Positions 51,431 through 59,946 of a DNA stretch of 64,000 nucleotides are shown piece after piece. Source of the DNA: Paenibacillus luteus (lineage in GTDB: Bacteria > Bacillota > Bacilli > Paenibacillales > Paenibacillaceae). The position numbers and the translations under genes were made by a program. The DNA lies in contig NZ_SKCD01000011.1 of the NCBI RefSeq assembly GCF_006542765.1, forward strand, positions 1-64,000, given 5' to 3'. Position 1 is the first letter of the stretch. Each line of letters starts with the position of its first letter. The notes beneath the pieces were generated by a model that did not search any database, had not been told where the DNA came from, and was given only the letters and a program-made list of their open reading frames with translations.

Positions 51431-52777
51431 TTATTTATTGCTTATGATGATCTTTTGTCCTTCATCCAGCATAAACGTGCGTGCTTCTTCAAACGGTACA
51501 TCGTCGAGCAAGAACTTATTGATCCCACCTTCGGCAACCTTCTTCAACTGTTGCTGGTAAGGAACGCTAATCACAGAGGAACCAGCTGTCCGGACACGCT
51601 CATCAAAGAGCGTAGCAATCAAAGCGTCCATGTCCACCAGATTCTTTTTATCACCAACAATTTCTGTCACAATAGCTTTTCCGTCCGCTTTTTTCCAGCC
51701 TGGGATTCTGCCCGATAGTGTCGCTCCTTCCATCGTTGCAAACTTGATAAACTCAAAAGCAGCCTCTTTATGCTTCGAATTTTTATGAATAGAAAGATAA
51801 CTGCCGCCTATGCTCGTTAAACCTGGCTCCACTTCTTTGGATGAACGAGGTAGCGGTGCAAACGTAATATTGAAATCTCTCGGATAGCTTGTATCATTTA
51901 GAAACGCTTCATCAAGCGAATACATCGCAATTGGCATCATGCTAGTTGTACCATTCATGAAATCAGTGGCCCAATGCTGTTTGGCAGCCAATACATCAGC
52001 AAGCGGCCTTACCGACTTATCTTCCACTTCCATCCCTCTGCGGAGATTGAACCAATATTCGAAGCTTGGATCATCAAACAACAAAGTACCGTCTTCTTTT
52101 AACTGCGGATTCTTGAAATCGGTGTACGCAATCAGATTGGCATACTCCCCGAAAGTGTGGAAGTAAGCTCCGAATCGTCCTTCCTTGCTTTCCTTTAATT
52201 TTTTCGCATATTCCCTAAAATCATCCCAGGTCCAATCGAATGAAGGTTTGTCCAAGCCGGCTTCCTTCAAATGATTTTCGTTGATGGCCACATACCAGAA
52301 GCTTGCATCGGTCATCGCACCATAATACTTTCCGTCATATTTCGGATTGCGATAGAATTCATCTTCCGCATTAATCTGGTTCGCTTCATAGAATTCATCC
52401 AGCGGATATAACATCCCGTTACCTGCACGTTCCAACACATAACCTTCGTTATTTAAAAGAACAATATCAACCGCTTCTCCCGAAGAGGATAACACATCCA
52501 ACTTTTGAAGCATTTCACGTGAATCGTTATTTTGCACAAGTGCTACATGCTCTACCTTGACGTTCTTGCTTTGAGCGTTGAACGCTTCCACGATATTCAT
52601 CAAGGGTTCACCTTTTTCACCCTTAGCGTTCGTGTAAAATTTTAACGTCACGACTTCGTTCCCTGCCGAGCCAGCATCGGATTCCGTGGGTGTTCCCTGA
52701 TTTCCATTTCCACTGTTGCTGCAAGCAGCCACTAACATGAATGAACACAATGTGAGTAATAGTATGATTTTTTTCAT
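51431..52777 (-). CDS. Sugar ABC importer substrate-binding lipoprotein
   Basis: A 448-residue family 1 solute-binding protein. Lipobox LVAACSN, Gly/Asn-rich linker, then VVTLKFYTNAKGEKGEPLMNIVEAFNAQSKNVKVEHV. Aromatic and acidic residues are frequent, as in oligosaccharide binders. The two permeases lie upstream in the same operon, and no ATPase is encoded, so a shared MsmX-like ATPase from elsewhere is expected. The ligand is likely a xylo-oligosaccharide given the GH43 gene. Confidence 0.9.
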   Translation of the reverse strand: MKKIILLLTLCSFMLVAACSNSGNGNQGTPTESDAGSAGNEVVTLKFYTNAKGEKGEPLMNIVEAFNAQSKNVKVEHVALVQNNDSREMLQKLDVLSSSGEAVDIVLLNNEGYVLERAGNGMLYPLDEFYEANQINAEDEFYRNPKYDGKYYGAMTDASFWYVAINENHLKEAGLDKPSFDWTWDDFREYAKKLKESKEGRFGAYFHTFGEYANLIAYTDFKNPQLKEDGTLLFDDPSFEYWFNLRRGMEVEDKSVRPLADVLAAKQHWATDFMNGTTSMMPIAMYSLDEAFLNDTSYPRDFNITFAPLPRSSKEVEPGLTSIGGSYLSIHKNSKHKEAAFEFIKFATMEGATLSGRIPGWKKADGKAIVTEIVGDKKNLVDMDALIATLFDERVRTAGSSVISVPYQQQLKKVAEGGINKFLLDDVPFEEARTFMLDEGQKIIISNK

Positions 52778-52852
52778 TTTGCATCCCCTTTATTACTTAT
52801 GATTTACCCTCTAGTTTTTCACTTGCATTATTTTGACTTTGCTTTAACCAGA

Positions 52853-53689
52853 TTATCCTTTTACTCCTCCGACAGTAATCCCGTTTATCACCTCCTTTTG
52901 GAGAATGATAAAGACGATGATAAGGGGAATGATTGCTGACACTGCAGCCATCATCATTAACGAAACGTTGTTAGAGTATTCCTGCCGAAAAAATTGAATG
53001 CCCAGTGGTAGAGGAAATAGCTCCTTTTTAAACAAGAAAATCAAAGGATTCTGATAGTCATTCCAGGTCCATATGAACTTAATAATACCTGCTGTCGCCA
53101 AAATCGGCTTGGACAATGGCAGTAAAATTTGTGCATACACCCTAAGATAACCTGCTCCGTCAATTTTCGCTGCTTCGATGAAATCATTAGGAACTCCCAT
53201 CATAAATTGCCTCATTAAAAAGGTGAAGTACATTGAAAAAGCAAGCATTAGCACTAGCCCTTCATGCGAATTATACAAGCCTAGCCATTTAATCATGATA
53301 AAACGTGGTACAAGTGTTGCTTGATCAGGAATGATCATAAATGACATCATAAGCGCAAACATAATACCTTTCCCAGGAGCACGAAGCTTGGAGAAAGCAA
53401 AAGCAGCCATTGACGAGAATAATAATGTTGCTATCGTAGAAATGATCGCAAGCTTGAAGGAATTCCAATAGAACAAGGTAAAAGGGACATTTTCCAACCA
53501 TACCTTCTGGAAGTTTTCCAGCCAATTCCACTGCTGTGGAATCCATTGAATGGGATAAGTCATGACATCCCGCTCTAGCTTGGCTGAAGCGGAGAGCATC
53601 CACAATAATGGAACAATAAATAAGATTGAACATGCCGACAATAGAATGGTTATAAGCAATCGGTCAAGCTTTAAGTTCTTTAATGACAT
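52853..53689 (-). CDS. Sugar ABC importer permease, MalG/MsmG type
   Basis: A 278-residue permease with six helices. The EAA loop GVPNDFIEAAKIDGAGYLRVYAQILLPLSKPILAT is typical, as is the C-terminal end IILQKEVINGITVGGVKG. It is the second permease of the operon, 16 bp after the first. Confidence 0.92.
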   Translation of the reverse strand: MSLKNLKLDRLLITILLSACSILFIVPLLWMLSASAKLERDVMTYPIQWIPQQWNWLENFQKVWLENVPFTLFYWNSFKLAIISTIATLLFSSMAAFAFSKLRAPGKGIMFALMMSFMIIPDQATLVPRFIMIKWLGLYNSHEGLVLMLAFSMYFTFLMRQFMMGVPNDFIEAAKIDGAGYLRVYAQILLPLSKPILATAGIIKFIWTWNDYQNPLIFLFKKELFPLPLGIQFFRQEYSNNVSLMMMAAVSAIIPLIIVFIILQKEVINGITVGGVKG

Positions 53690-53705
53690 TTTTCCTATGC
53701 CTCCT

Positions 53706-54638
53706 TTATGTCCGCTTCCCTCTGGCTTGTATAATCCAGGTTACTGACGATACAGCGATCACAAGTAGAAAGAGTACCCAAGACATCGCAGATGCGTAAC
53801 CCATATTAAAATTAATAAAACCCTCCTCATAAATTCGGTAGACAAGCACAGTCGATGCATCATTGGGTCCACCGTCTGTCAAAAATTTAATGAGATCAAA
53901 CACTTTAAAAGAACCGATGACTGTCGTAATTGTCAAAAATAGCGTTGTAGGAGCCAACATCGGCACCGTGATGGACCAGAACTGCTGCAGACCTGATGCT
54001 CCATCGATTCTTGCTGACTCATATATATCTTCAGATATTTGCGTCAATCCAGCGAGAAATATGATCATCTGATAGCCGAGTGCCTGCCAAATGGCGATCA
54101 CCATGATCGAAACGATCGCGTATTCCGAATCAACAAGCCACTTCGGAGGGTGGTCGAAACCAATCCCCATTAGAAACTGATTGATTGGCCCGCTTGAAGG
54201 GTGATAGAGTGCGGCCCACACTGCTGCAATAGCAACCGTAGAACAGATATAGGGAATAAAAAACAAAATTTTGAACAATCCTTTTGCATAGACCTTCGTG
54301 TGCACAAGAACAGCCATAATCATCGCAATGATTAGTCCCACCGGTACCGTAACGGAAGTAAAGAACAAATTGTTCTTTAAGCCCTTCCAGAATTTCGAAT
54401 CGTCCAACATCCTCTCGAAATTCCCGAATCCGATCATGTTCATTTCCTTAAAACCACCAATGAGATTCCAATCCGTAAAGCTTAGAAACAATGAAAAGAG
54501 CAATGGGAAAATAGCAAGCGTTATAATCCCTATAGCTTCAGGTGCTAGAAAAAGCCATCCCACAATGGCTTCTTTTCGGTACTGATTCCACCACCTTTCA
54601 CTTTTCGTACTCTTTACTTTGTCGATTATAGTAGCCAT
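53706..54638 (-). CDS. Sugar ABC importer permease, MalF/UgpA type
   Basis: A 310-residue permease with six helices. N-terminal helix GWLFLAPEAIGIITLAIFPLLFSLFLSFTDWNLIGG and the EAA loop QISEDIYESARIDGASGLQQFWSITVPMLAPTTLF. First gene of the sugar operon running to the GH43 gene. The 5' region to 54720 contains no dyad of the island type. Confidence 0.92.
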   Translation of the reverse strand: MATIIDKVKSTKSERWWNQYRKEAIVGWLFLAPEAIGIITLAIFPLLFSLFLSFTDWNLIGGFKEMNMIGFGNFERMLDDSKFWKGLKNNLFFTSVTVPVGLIIAMIMAVLVHTKVYAKGLFKILFFIPYICSTVAIAAVWAALYHPSSGPINQFLMGIGFDHPPKWLVDSEYAIVSIMVIAIWQALGYQMIIFLAGLTQISEDIYESARIDGASGLQQFWSITVPMLAPTTLFLTITTVIGSFKVFDLIKFLTDGGPNDASTVLVYRIYEEGFINFNMGYASAMSWVLFLLVIAVSSVTWIIQARGKRT

Positions 54639-54848
54639 AGCTGTTTACCTCCTGCGGTTGATCCCTTATGAATAACTTTATTATAGAAATAACCATTCGA
54701 ATTTACAGGTCAGGATTTAGACGCATTGTGGTGTACTATTTTTACCTGGTATTTCGTATCAAGTTAATTCTATAGGCGTTTAAAATGGGAAATAGTTCTA
54801 TAAAAAATAAAAGAGTCATAAGAATATTGGTGAAAAACCGATATCAAT
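54639..54848. other. Promoter region of the sugar operon
   Basis: AT-rich non-coding stretch upstream of the first permease. No operator I can name was found. Confidence 0.4.
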
Positions 54849-54880
54849 GAAAAATAAAAAACCACCTGGGAAGGTGGCTT
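54849..54880 (-). terminator. Second terminator downstream of the DrrB-type gene
   Basis: On the minus strand CCACCT-TCCC-AGGTGG is followed by T6ATTTTT. Confidence 0.75.
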
Positions 54881-54980
54881 ACAGTCATTAAGAGTGCAGA
54901 AAACAATTTATGTGAATCTTAACATCGCCTTGTACTAGTTTCATTACTTCAGCTTGAAGTTGAAGGAACATGATCATTGG

Positions 54981-55012
54981 ATAGAAAAACCCAGTACCGG
55001 TACAGTACTGGG
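54981..55012 (-). terminator. Terminator of the drrAB-type operon
   Basis: CCCAGTAC-N7-GTACTGGG, with TTTTT following on the minus strand, 15 bp after the stop codon at 55027. Confidence 0.85.
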
Positions 55013-55026
55013 TCGCGCTTCTGTAA

Positions 55027-55794
55027 TTAAAATCGTTTCTTATACGCCCTCATAGCAAAGATATATGCCACGAGCATGATTCCGATGCACCATGCAAGAG
55101 CGACCCATATATCATTGCCTACCGGCTGACCTGACAGCAGTGCACGAATGGCTTCCACGATCGAGGTCACCGGCTGGTTTTCTGCAAAGACGCGAACGAC
55201 AGTCTGCATTGAATCGGTCGGCACAAACGCCGAGCTGATAAACGGCAGGAAGATAAGCGGATAGGAAAAGGCGCTTGCGCCTTCCACCGATTTGGCGGAC
55301 AGTCCGGCAATCGCCGCGATCCAAGTTAAAGCCAGCGTAAACAACACGAGTATACCGGCTACGGCAAGCCAAGGCAGCACCCCTGATGACGAGCGAAAGC
55401 CCATAATGAGCGCTACGAGAATGATGATGATAACAGAAATAACGTTGGATACCACCGAGGTCAGCACATGCCCCCATAGCACGGCGGAACGAGAAATGGG
55501 CATGGAATGGAACCGCTCAATTATGCCCCGTTGCTTATCCAAAAACAGGCGGTAAGCCGTATAAGATATACCGCTTGCAATCGCAATCAGCAGGATACCA
55601 GGCAACAGGTAGTTCACATAGTTATCCGTACCGGTTTGGATTGCGCCGCCAAACACATAGACAAACAGCAGCATCATCGCAATCGGAGTTAAGCAGACCG
55701 TGACGATGGTGTCCAAGCTGCGGAAAATATGGCGCATAGAGCGCCCAAGCATAACGCTCAAATCGCTGAAAAAATGTTTTTTTACCGTCTCCAT
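55027..55794 (-). CDS. ABC-2 exporter permease, DrrB type
   Basis: A 255-residue permease with six helices. SMRHIFRSLDTIVTVCLTPIAMMLLFVYVFGGAI and the cytoplasmic coupling stretch DKQRGIIERFHSMPISRSAVLWGHVLTSV are typical of DrrB/daunorubicin resistance permeases. It directly abuts its ATPase gene. Last gene of a PadR-DUF1048-DUF1048-ATPase-permease operon, expected to export a toxic amphiphile. Confidence 0.9.
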   Translation of the reverse strand: METVKKHFFSDLSVMLGRSMRHIFRSLDTIVTVCLTPIAMMLLFVYVFGGAIQTGTDNYVNYLLPGILLIAIASGISYTAYRLFLDKQRGIIERFHSMPISRSAVLWGHVLTSVVSNVISVIIIILVALIMGFRSSSGVLPWLAVAGILVLFTLALTWIAAIAGLSAKSVEGASAFSYPLIFLPFISSAFVPTDSMQTVVRVFAENQPVTSIVEAIRALLSGQPVGNDIWVALAWCIGIMLVAYIFAMRAYKKRF

Positions 55795-56556
55795 TTACAT
55801 AGCCTCCTTCTTACCGATGATTGCGAGGAAAATTTCTTCTAACGATGGCTGTTTTTCAACATACTCCACCTTCGCTTGCGGGAACAGCTTTTTCAGATCC
55901 GCGAGCGTGCCGCTCGCAATAATTGTTCCTTCGTGAAGAATGGCAATACGGTCGGCAAGCTGCTCCGCCTCCTCCAAATACTGCGTGGTGAGAAATATCG
56001 TCGTACCTCCAGCGGTCAGCTCCTTTACCATCTTCCAAACCTCGATGCGTGCTTCGGGGTCGAGTCCAGTTGTCGGCTCGTCAAGGAAAACGATCTGCGG
56101 TTTTCCCGCGAGACTCAGGGCGATGTCGAGCCTGCGGCGCATACCACCTGAATATGTGGACGCCTTGCGGTCGGCAGCCTCTGTCAGACCAAAGCGCTTA
56201 AGCAAGTCATCTGCAACTTGACGTGGATTTTTGAGGTATCTTAGTTTTGCAATCATGATTAGATTTTCCCGTCCGGTCAAAACTTCATCTACAGCGGCAA
56301 ATTGTCCGGTCAGACTGATCGCCTGCCGCACTTGGTCGGGGTTGGATGTAACGTCGAATCCATTTACGGTAACGGATCCGCTGTCTGAATTGAGCAGCGT
56401 GGTGAGGATTTTGACCGCGGTTGTCTTGCCCGCGCCATTGGAGCCGAGCAAAGCAAAAATACTGCCCTGCTCCACCTCGAAAGTTACGTCTTTTAGGACT
56501 TGATGCTGCTTGTAGGACTTTTGCAGACCCTTTACTTGGATTGCAATGTCTTTCAT
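55795..56556 (-). CDS. ABC-2 exporter ATPase, DrrA type
   Basis: A 253-residue ATPase. Walker A GSNGAGKTT, signature TYSGGMRRRLDIALSLAGKPQIVFLDEPTTGLDPEAR and TTQYLEEAEQLADRIAIL, the DrrA-like pattern. It starts overlapping the upstream DUF1048 gene. It powers the DrrB-type permease. Confidence 0.92.
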   Translation of the reverse strand: MKDIAIQVKGLQKSYKQHQVLKDVTFEVEQGSIFALLGSNGAGKTTAVKILTTLLNSDSGSVTVNGFDVTSNPDQVRQAISLTGQFAAVDEVLTGRENLIMIAKLRYLKNPRQVADDLLKRFGLTEAADRKASTYSGGMRRRLDIALSLAGKPQIVFLDEPTTGLDPEARIEVWKMVKELTAGGTTIFLTTQYLEEAEQLADRIAILHEGTIIASGTLADLKKLFPQAKVEYVEKQPSLEEIFLAIIGKKEAM

Positions 56557-56906
56557 TTAGAATTGTCCCCCCTTCCGAATTTGTTCCTCAAGTCGCTGTT
56601 TAATTTATTGCGAAAGTTATCGGTCCACTTTCTCGTATCGCGCAAAAACTCATCGCAGAACCCGGCAACATCTTCGCCCGTCACGTCAAGAACGTTCTTG
56701 CCGTCTGCGGCGCTGGCTTCAAACAACTCGATCATTTCGTGCTGAATTTTCAACATGTCAGAGCCATCTCCTACTGCGAAGCTCCACATGTATCCATGGA
56801 TCTTTTCAAACACGAACTGGTAGTCTTCAGGCAGTGTTTCAATCCGTGTCATTTGCGCCTTATATTCTTTTTTATCCCCGATCATTTTTTTGATAAGCTC
56901 CAGCAT
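56553..56906 (-). CDS. DUF1048 protein (second copy)
   Basis: A 117-residue helical DUF1048 protein: MLELIKKMIGDKKEYKAQMTRIETLPEDYQFVFEKIHGYMWSFAVGDGSDMLKIQHEMIELFEASAADGKNVLDVTGEDVAGFCDEFLRDTRKW. It is clearly a paralogue of the next gene in the operon (shared LPxDYxFxFxKIxxYM and EASAADGKxVLDVxGxDV). DUF1048 proteins are small, all-alpha and nearly always sit between a PadR regulator and an ABC or membrane gene. Their role is unknown. Confidence 0.88.
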   Translation of the reverse strand: MLELIKKMIGDKKEYKAQMTRIETLPEDYQFVFEKIHGYMWSFAVGDGSDMLKIQHEMIELFEASAADGKNVLDVTGEDVAGFCDEFLRDTRKWTDNFRNKLNSDLRNKFGRGDNSK

Positions 56907-56908
56907 CG

Positions 56909-57280
56909 TTATTGCTCCTTCATATTAAATTTTTCCATTATCTCTTTGTTTAGTTTTTCTCGCAGTGTTTCAGTATTGGTAACCGATGCTCGCATGAACT
57001 CATCACTAAATTTGCCGACATCACAGCCTATAACATCAAGAACCTGCCTGCCCTCTGCCGCGCTTTCTTCAAATAAATCCACTAAGTTCGTAAACATCGT
57101 TAAGTCTGTAAATATCGTCATGTCACCGCCTGGGGGGCCAACGCTAAACATATAATGTTGAATTTTGCGAAACGCAAATCGATAATCTTTCGGCAGGGCG
57201 TCAACTCGCTTCATAAATTGCTTATAAACCCGTTTTTCTTCCAAGTCGCCAATTAACAATTTAATAATAGAATCAAGCAT
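56909..57280 (-). CDS. DUF1048 protein (first copy)
   Basis: A 123-residue DUF1048 protein from the ATG at 57280, which has GGAGGAGC upstream; a start 17 codons earlier overlaps padR more and is less likely. It reads KRVDALPKDYRFAFRKIQHYMFSVGPPGGDMTIFTDLTMFTNLVDLFEESAAEGRQVLDVIGCDVGKFSDEFMRA. Compared with its paralogue it has a short repeat-like insertion (TIFTDLTMFTNL). Its function is unknown; the pair may act as a heterodimer. Confidence 0.87.
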   Translation of the reverse strand: MLDSIIKLLIGDLEEKRVYKQFMKRVDALPKDYRFAFRKIQHYMFSVGPPGGDMTIFTDLTMFTNLVDLFEESAAEGRQVLDVIGCDVGKFSDEFMRASVTNTETLREKLNKEIMEKFNMKEQ

Positions 57281-57282
57281 GG

Positions 57283-57609
57283 TTATTGCTCCTCCTTTAA
57301 TTGGTTGATTTTCGACGAGACAAATTCCCATTTTTCCCAGAACCTTTGCAGCTCCTCACGTCCCGCGTCGTTTAGTGTGAAAAACTTTCGCGGCGGCCCC
57401 ATATCGGAGGGCTTCTTGGTGATCTCGACCAGCTTGCTTTTTTCAAGCCGGATTAGGATGGTGTACACCGTTCCCTCCACAACATCTGTGAAGCCTTGGG
57501 CGTTCAGCCGCCGCGTGATTTCGTAGCCGTAGGTTTCTTTGCGGCTTATAATTTCAAGAACGCAGCCCTCAAGCGAACCTTTGAGCATTTCCGTTAGATT
57601 TTCCAGCAC
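57283..57609 (-). CDS. PadR-family transcriptional regulator
   Basis: A 108-residue PadR protein of the short class II kind. The winged helix is LKGSLEGCVLEIISRKETYGYEITRRLNAQGFTDVVEGTVYTILIRLEKSKLVEITKKPSDMGPPRKFFTLNDAGREELQRFW. The GTG at 57609 has AGGAG 5 bp upstream, so it is preferred to the GTG at 57615. First gene of the operon; PadR proteins normally repress their own operon and let go when the exported compound binds. Confidence 0.9.
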   Translation of the reverse strand: MLENLTEMLKGSLEGCVLEIISRKETYGYEITRRLNAQGFTDVVEGTVYTILIRLEKSKLVEITKKPSDMGPPRKFFTLNDAGREELQRFWEKWEFVSSKINQLKEEQ

Positions 57610-57998
57610 AATCACTCCTAGCTATTCTGTATGACCGGTATTGCGTATTACTTACTACCTCTATATAGTATGACGTAGTAGTTGGTTTGTCAATAGCGAT
57701 TGCAACGGCCAAGGATATATTTTTTTGTCTTATGGGTTGTAAAAGAACATATATCCATAAAACAAAAAGCCGCGAAAAGCGCGGCTTGTAATGAATATAT
57801 GTTCTTGTTCTCCGACTTTGGCAACTGTGGATTACAAGGGTACATGCCTTTCTCATCTAAGAATTCGCCGTTATGATGTTTACCATCTGTCGCTAAAGAT
57901 ACCGAGGAGAAAGAAACTTGATTGATTTAGTTATCCCAATTACCCATAGTCGTCAAGAAGGAAATCATCTTTCGTATAGCTTTTTGAAAAAAAGAAAT
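57610..57998. other. Intergenic region between padR and the MFS gene
   Basis: Contains the padR promoter region and the terminator of the MFS gene (57762-57787). No gene is seen; a 95-codon minus-strand frame at 57569-57856 covers the terminator and is discounted. Confidence 0.5.
57762..57787 (-). terminator. Terminator of the MFS gene
   Basis: AAGCCGCG-AAAA-(G)CGCGGCTT hairpin; on the minus strand it is followed by TTTGTTTT. Confidence 0.75.
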
Positions 57999-59162
57999 CT
58001 AAATCTGTTTCCTAATTCTAAACATGTTGTTTCTTAGCAAAATAAACAGTGCACTCAGTATCACGGATAATAATCCCCCGATAACGATGTATGGTGTGCC
58101 GAATGCGGTTATAAAAAATCCCCCAACAGCTGTACCAACTGTTGTTCCTATATTTGCTGATGATAAAAATAGTCCATTTGCGAAATCAGGGGCTTTGGGA
58201 GCTGCAGACGAGATCCAAAATTGAGCGATATTTCCTCCAATACCAGCTAATATTCCCCAAACCAATGTAATGATAGCCATAGGTGCAGTCAGTTGTCCGA
58301 ATGAGAATAATAGGATGTAAACGGCTACTAATGCGAAAGGGAAAATGACAACCGTTTTCATGGCATTTTTAGTAAGCAACTTCCCTGCTAAAATGTTCCC
58401 AATCACATTTGCCCCTCCATATACGACTAACATTAAGCTAATCGTTTTCCCGGATATATGAGTGATGGTTTCAAGATACTCTGCAAGGTAACTATAAACC
58501 CCAAATATTGATGCATTTATAAAAATAACAGCGGCAATTGAAAGCCAAGTTATTGAACTTTTCAACACACTTAATTGTGATCCGTAAGAAAGTTTTTCCT
58601 TAACAGGCATAGATGGTACTAATAGAAATGTAGCAAGGAATGTAATAGCATTTATGAAAGCAAAAAATAACATGGCCAATTCAAGTGAGGATTCATTAGC
58701 AATATAACTTGTGATGGGCACACCGAGTACTATACCTGCGGATACCCCTAACATTATTTTAGAAACAGCTTTTGGCGATTCTTCATGACTAACGGAGTTA
58801 GCTGCTACTGTAAAAGCCATTGAACAATAAATGGGATGAAAAAATGCTGGAATCACACGAGCAATTATTGCAATGGTAAAGTTAGTTGCGAATATGGATA
58901 CAATGTTACCCAGAATGAAAATACCGAGGACAAGTAACATAGCCTTTTTACGATTTAAACCTGAAAACAATAACGGCATACTCGGAGCAGAAATTGCAAC
59001 CACAAGTGCAAAAAGACTCACAAACAATCCAGCTCTTGACACACTGACATCATAGTAATCAGCAATCAAAGGCAATATACCAATAACCCCCATCTCGGTA
59101 TTCAAAATACCGAAAACGCCTAGCGCCAATATAAATATAAGCAAATTACTTTTTTTATCCAT
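57999..59162 (-). CDS. MFS transporter under AdhR-type control
   Basis: A 387-residue, 12-helix major facilitator of the AraJ/NepI-like efflux group (GVIGILPLIADYYDVSVSRAGLFVSLFALVVAISAPSMPLL; motif A appears as SGLNRKKAMLLV). Its promoter on the minus strand is TTGACT-N19-TATTCT with the dyad CTTAAAGTCGACTTTAAG inside the spacer, identical to the adhA site. It therefore belongs to the AdhR regulon and may export an aldehyde-stress product or toxic electrophile. That role is inferred from regulation only. Confidence 0.88.
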   Translation of the reverse strand: MDKKSNLLIFILALGVFGILNTEMGVIGILPLIADYYDVSVSRAGLFVSLFALVVAISAPSMPLLFSGLNRKKAMLLVLGIFILGNIVSIFATNFTIAIIARVIPAFFHPIYCSMAFTVAANSVSHEESPKAVSKIMLGVSAGIVLGVPITSYIANESSLELAMLFFAFINAITFLATFLLVPSMPVKEKLSYGSQLSVLKSSITWLSIAAVIFINASIFGVYSYLAEYLETITHISGKTISLMLVVYGGANVIGNILAGKLLTKNAMKTVVIFPFALVAVYILLFSFGQLTAPMAIITLVWGILAGIGGNIAQFWISSAAPKAPDFANGLFLSSANIGTTVGTAVGGFFITAFGTPYIVIGGLLSVILSALFILLRNNMFRIRKQI

Positions 59163-59215
59163 AAAACCCCAACTCCAACCTTCCCTACTTCTTCATTCTT
59201 TTCTAAAGCAAAGCA

Positions 59216-59246
59216 AGAATAACCCTTAAAGTCGACTTTAAGTCAA
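59216..59246 (-). promoter_or_regulatory. MerR-type (AdhR) promoter of the MFS gene
   Basis: On the minus strand TTGACT, a 19-bp spacer and TATTCT, with dyad CTTAAAGTCGACTTTAAG at 59225-59242. Overlong spacers with a central dyad are the mark of MerR activators. Confidence 0.88.
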
Positions 59247-59280
59247 GGGATATTCTACTTCAGAAGATGAAAAAGTGTTG

Positions 59281-59311
59281 TTGCATTAAAGTGGACTTTA
59301 AGATCTATAAT
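59281..59311 (+). promoter_or_regulatory. MerR-type (AdhR) promoter of adhR
   Basis: TTGCAT (59281-59286), 19-bp spacer, TATAAT (59306-59311). The spacer holds TTAAAGTGGACTTTAA, the same dyad with one base changed in the centre. Autoregulation. Confidence 0.88.
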
Positions 59312-59368
59312 AAATAGGATTCTTGAGTAAATGAATCGAAAAATATCATTAAGACTATGGAGGATACC

Positions 59369-59770
59369 ATGAATTTTCATATAAAAGAAGCTGCAGATAA
59401 GATCGGTTTGCCCGCACATACACTGCGATATTATGAACAAGAGGGTCTTCTCCCTTTTATTAAAAGGGATGAACATGGCAACCGTATTTTTAACGAATCC
59501 GATTTATTATGGTTAGAACTTATTGTATGTTTACGAAAAACGGACATCCCTCTCTCCGAATTACGTGCGATTGTGGAACTAACGAAAGAGGGAGACGGCA
59601 CTGCCTTGCAACGAAAACAGATATTTGAAAAACATAAAGAGAAAATGATGGAGAAAAAAAGAGACTTGGATAGCGCTTTTGCCAAAATTGAATTGAAAAT
59701 AGAATATTACGACGAACTAGAAAAGCAAAACCACAAAACAAAGCTTAATGAAGAACTACACGTAAAATGA
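59369..59770 (+). CDS. adhR: MerR-family aldehyde-stress regulator AdhR
   Basis: A 133-residue MerR protein from the ATG at 59369 (GGAGG 5 bp upstream; an earlier in-frame start has no ribosome site). HTH and wing: FHIKEAADKIGLPAHTLRYYEQEGLLPFIKRDEHGNRIFNESDLLWLELIVCLRKTDIPLSELRAIVEL, then a coiled coil (IFEKHKEKMMEKKRDLDSAFAKIELKIEYYDEL). Position beside adhA and the operator CTTAAAG-N4-CTTTAAG match Bacillus AdhR, which senses formaldehyde and methylglyoxal. AdhR of Bacillus has a conserved cysteine; here Cys58 or so in LIVCLRKTD is the candidate. Confidence 0.88.
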   Translation: MNFHIKEAADKIGLPAHTLRYYEQEGLLPFIKRDEHGNRIFNESDLLWLELIVCLRKTDIPLSELRAIVELTKEGDGTALQRKQIFEKHKEKMMEKKRDLDSAFAKIELKIEYYDELEKQNHKTKLNEELHVK

Positions 59771-59823
59771 AATGCAGTGATCGCTGCACTCTCTTCTTCC
59801 CCATCATTTTTTCGGAAAAATGC

Positions 59824-59854
59824 TTGCCTTAAAGTCGACTTTAAGGAGTAAGCT
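59824..59854 (+). promoter_or_regulatory. MerR-type (AdhR) promoter of adhA
   Basis: TTGCCT (59824-59829), 19-bp spacer, TAAGCT (59849-59854), with the perfect dyad CTTAAAGTCGACTTTAAG at 59828-59845. Confidence 0.88.
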
Positions 59855-59946
59855 ATCCTTGCAGCTCTTAAATCAATTTAAAAAAAGTTGATCGATGCGG
59901 ATGACATCTTCAATCTATTTGACAAAAGAAAGGTTTGTGTAATTTT

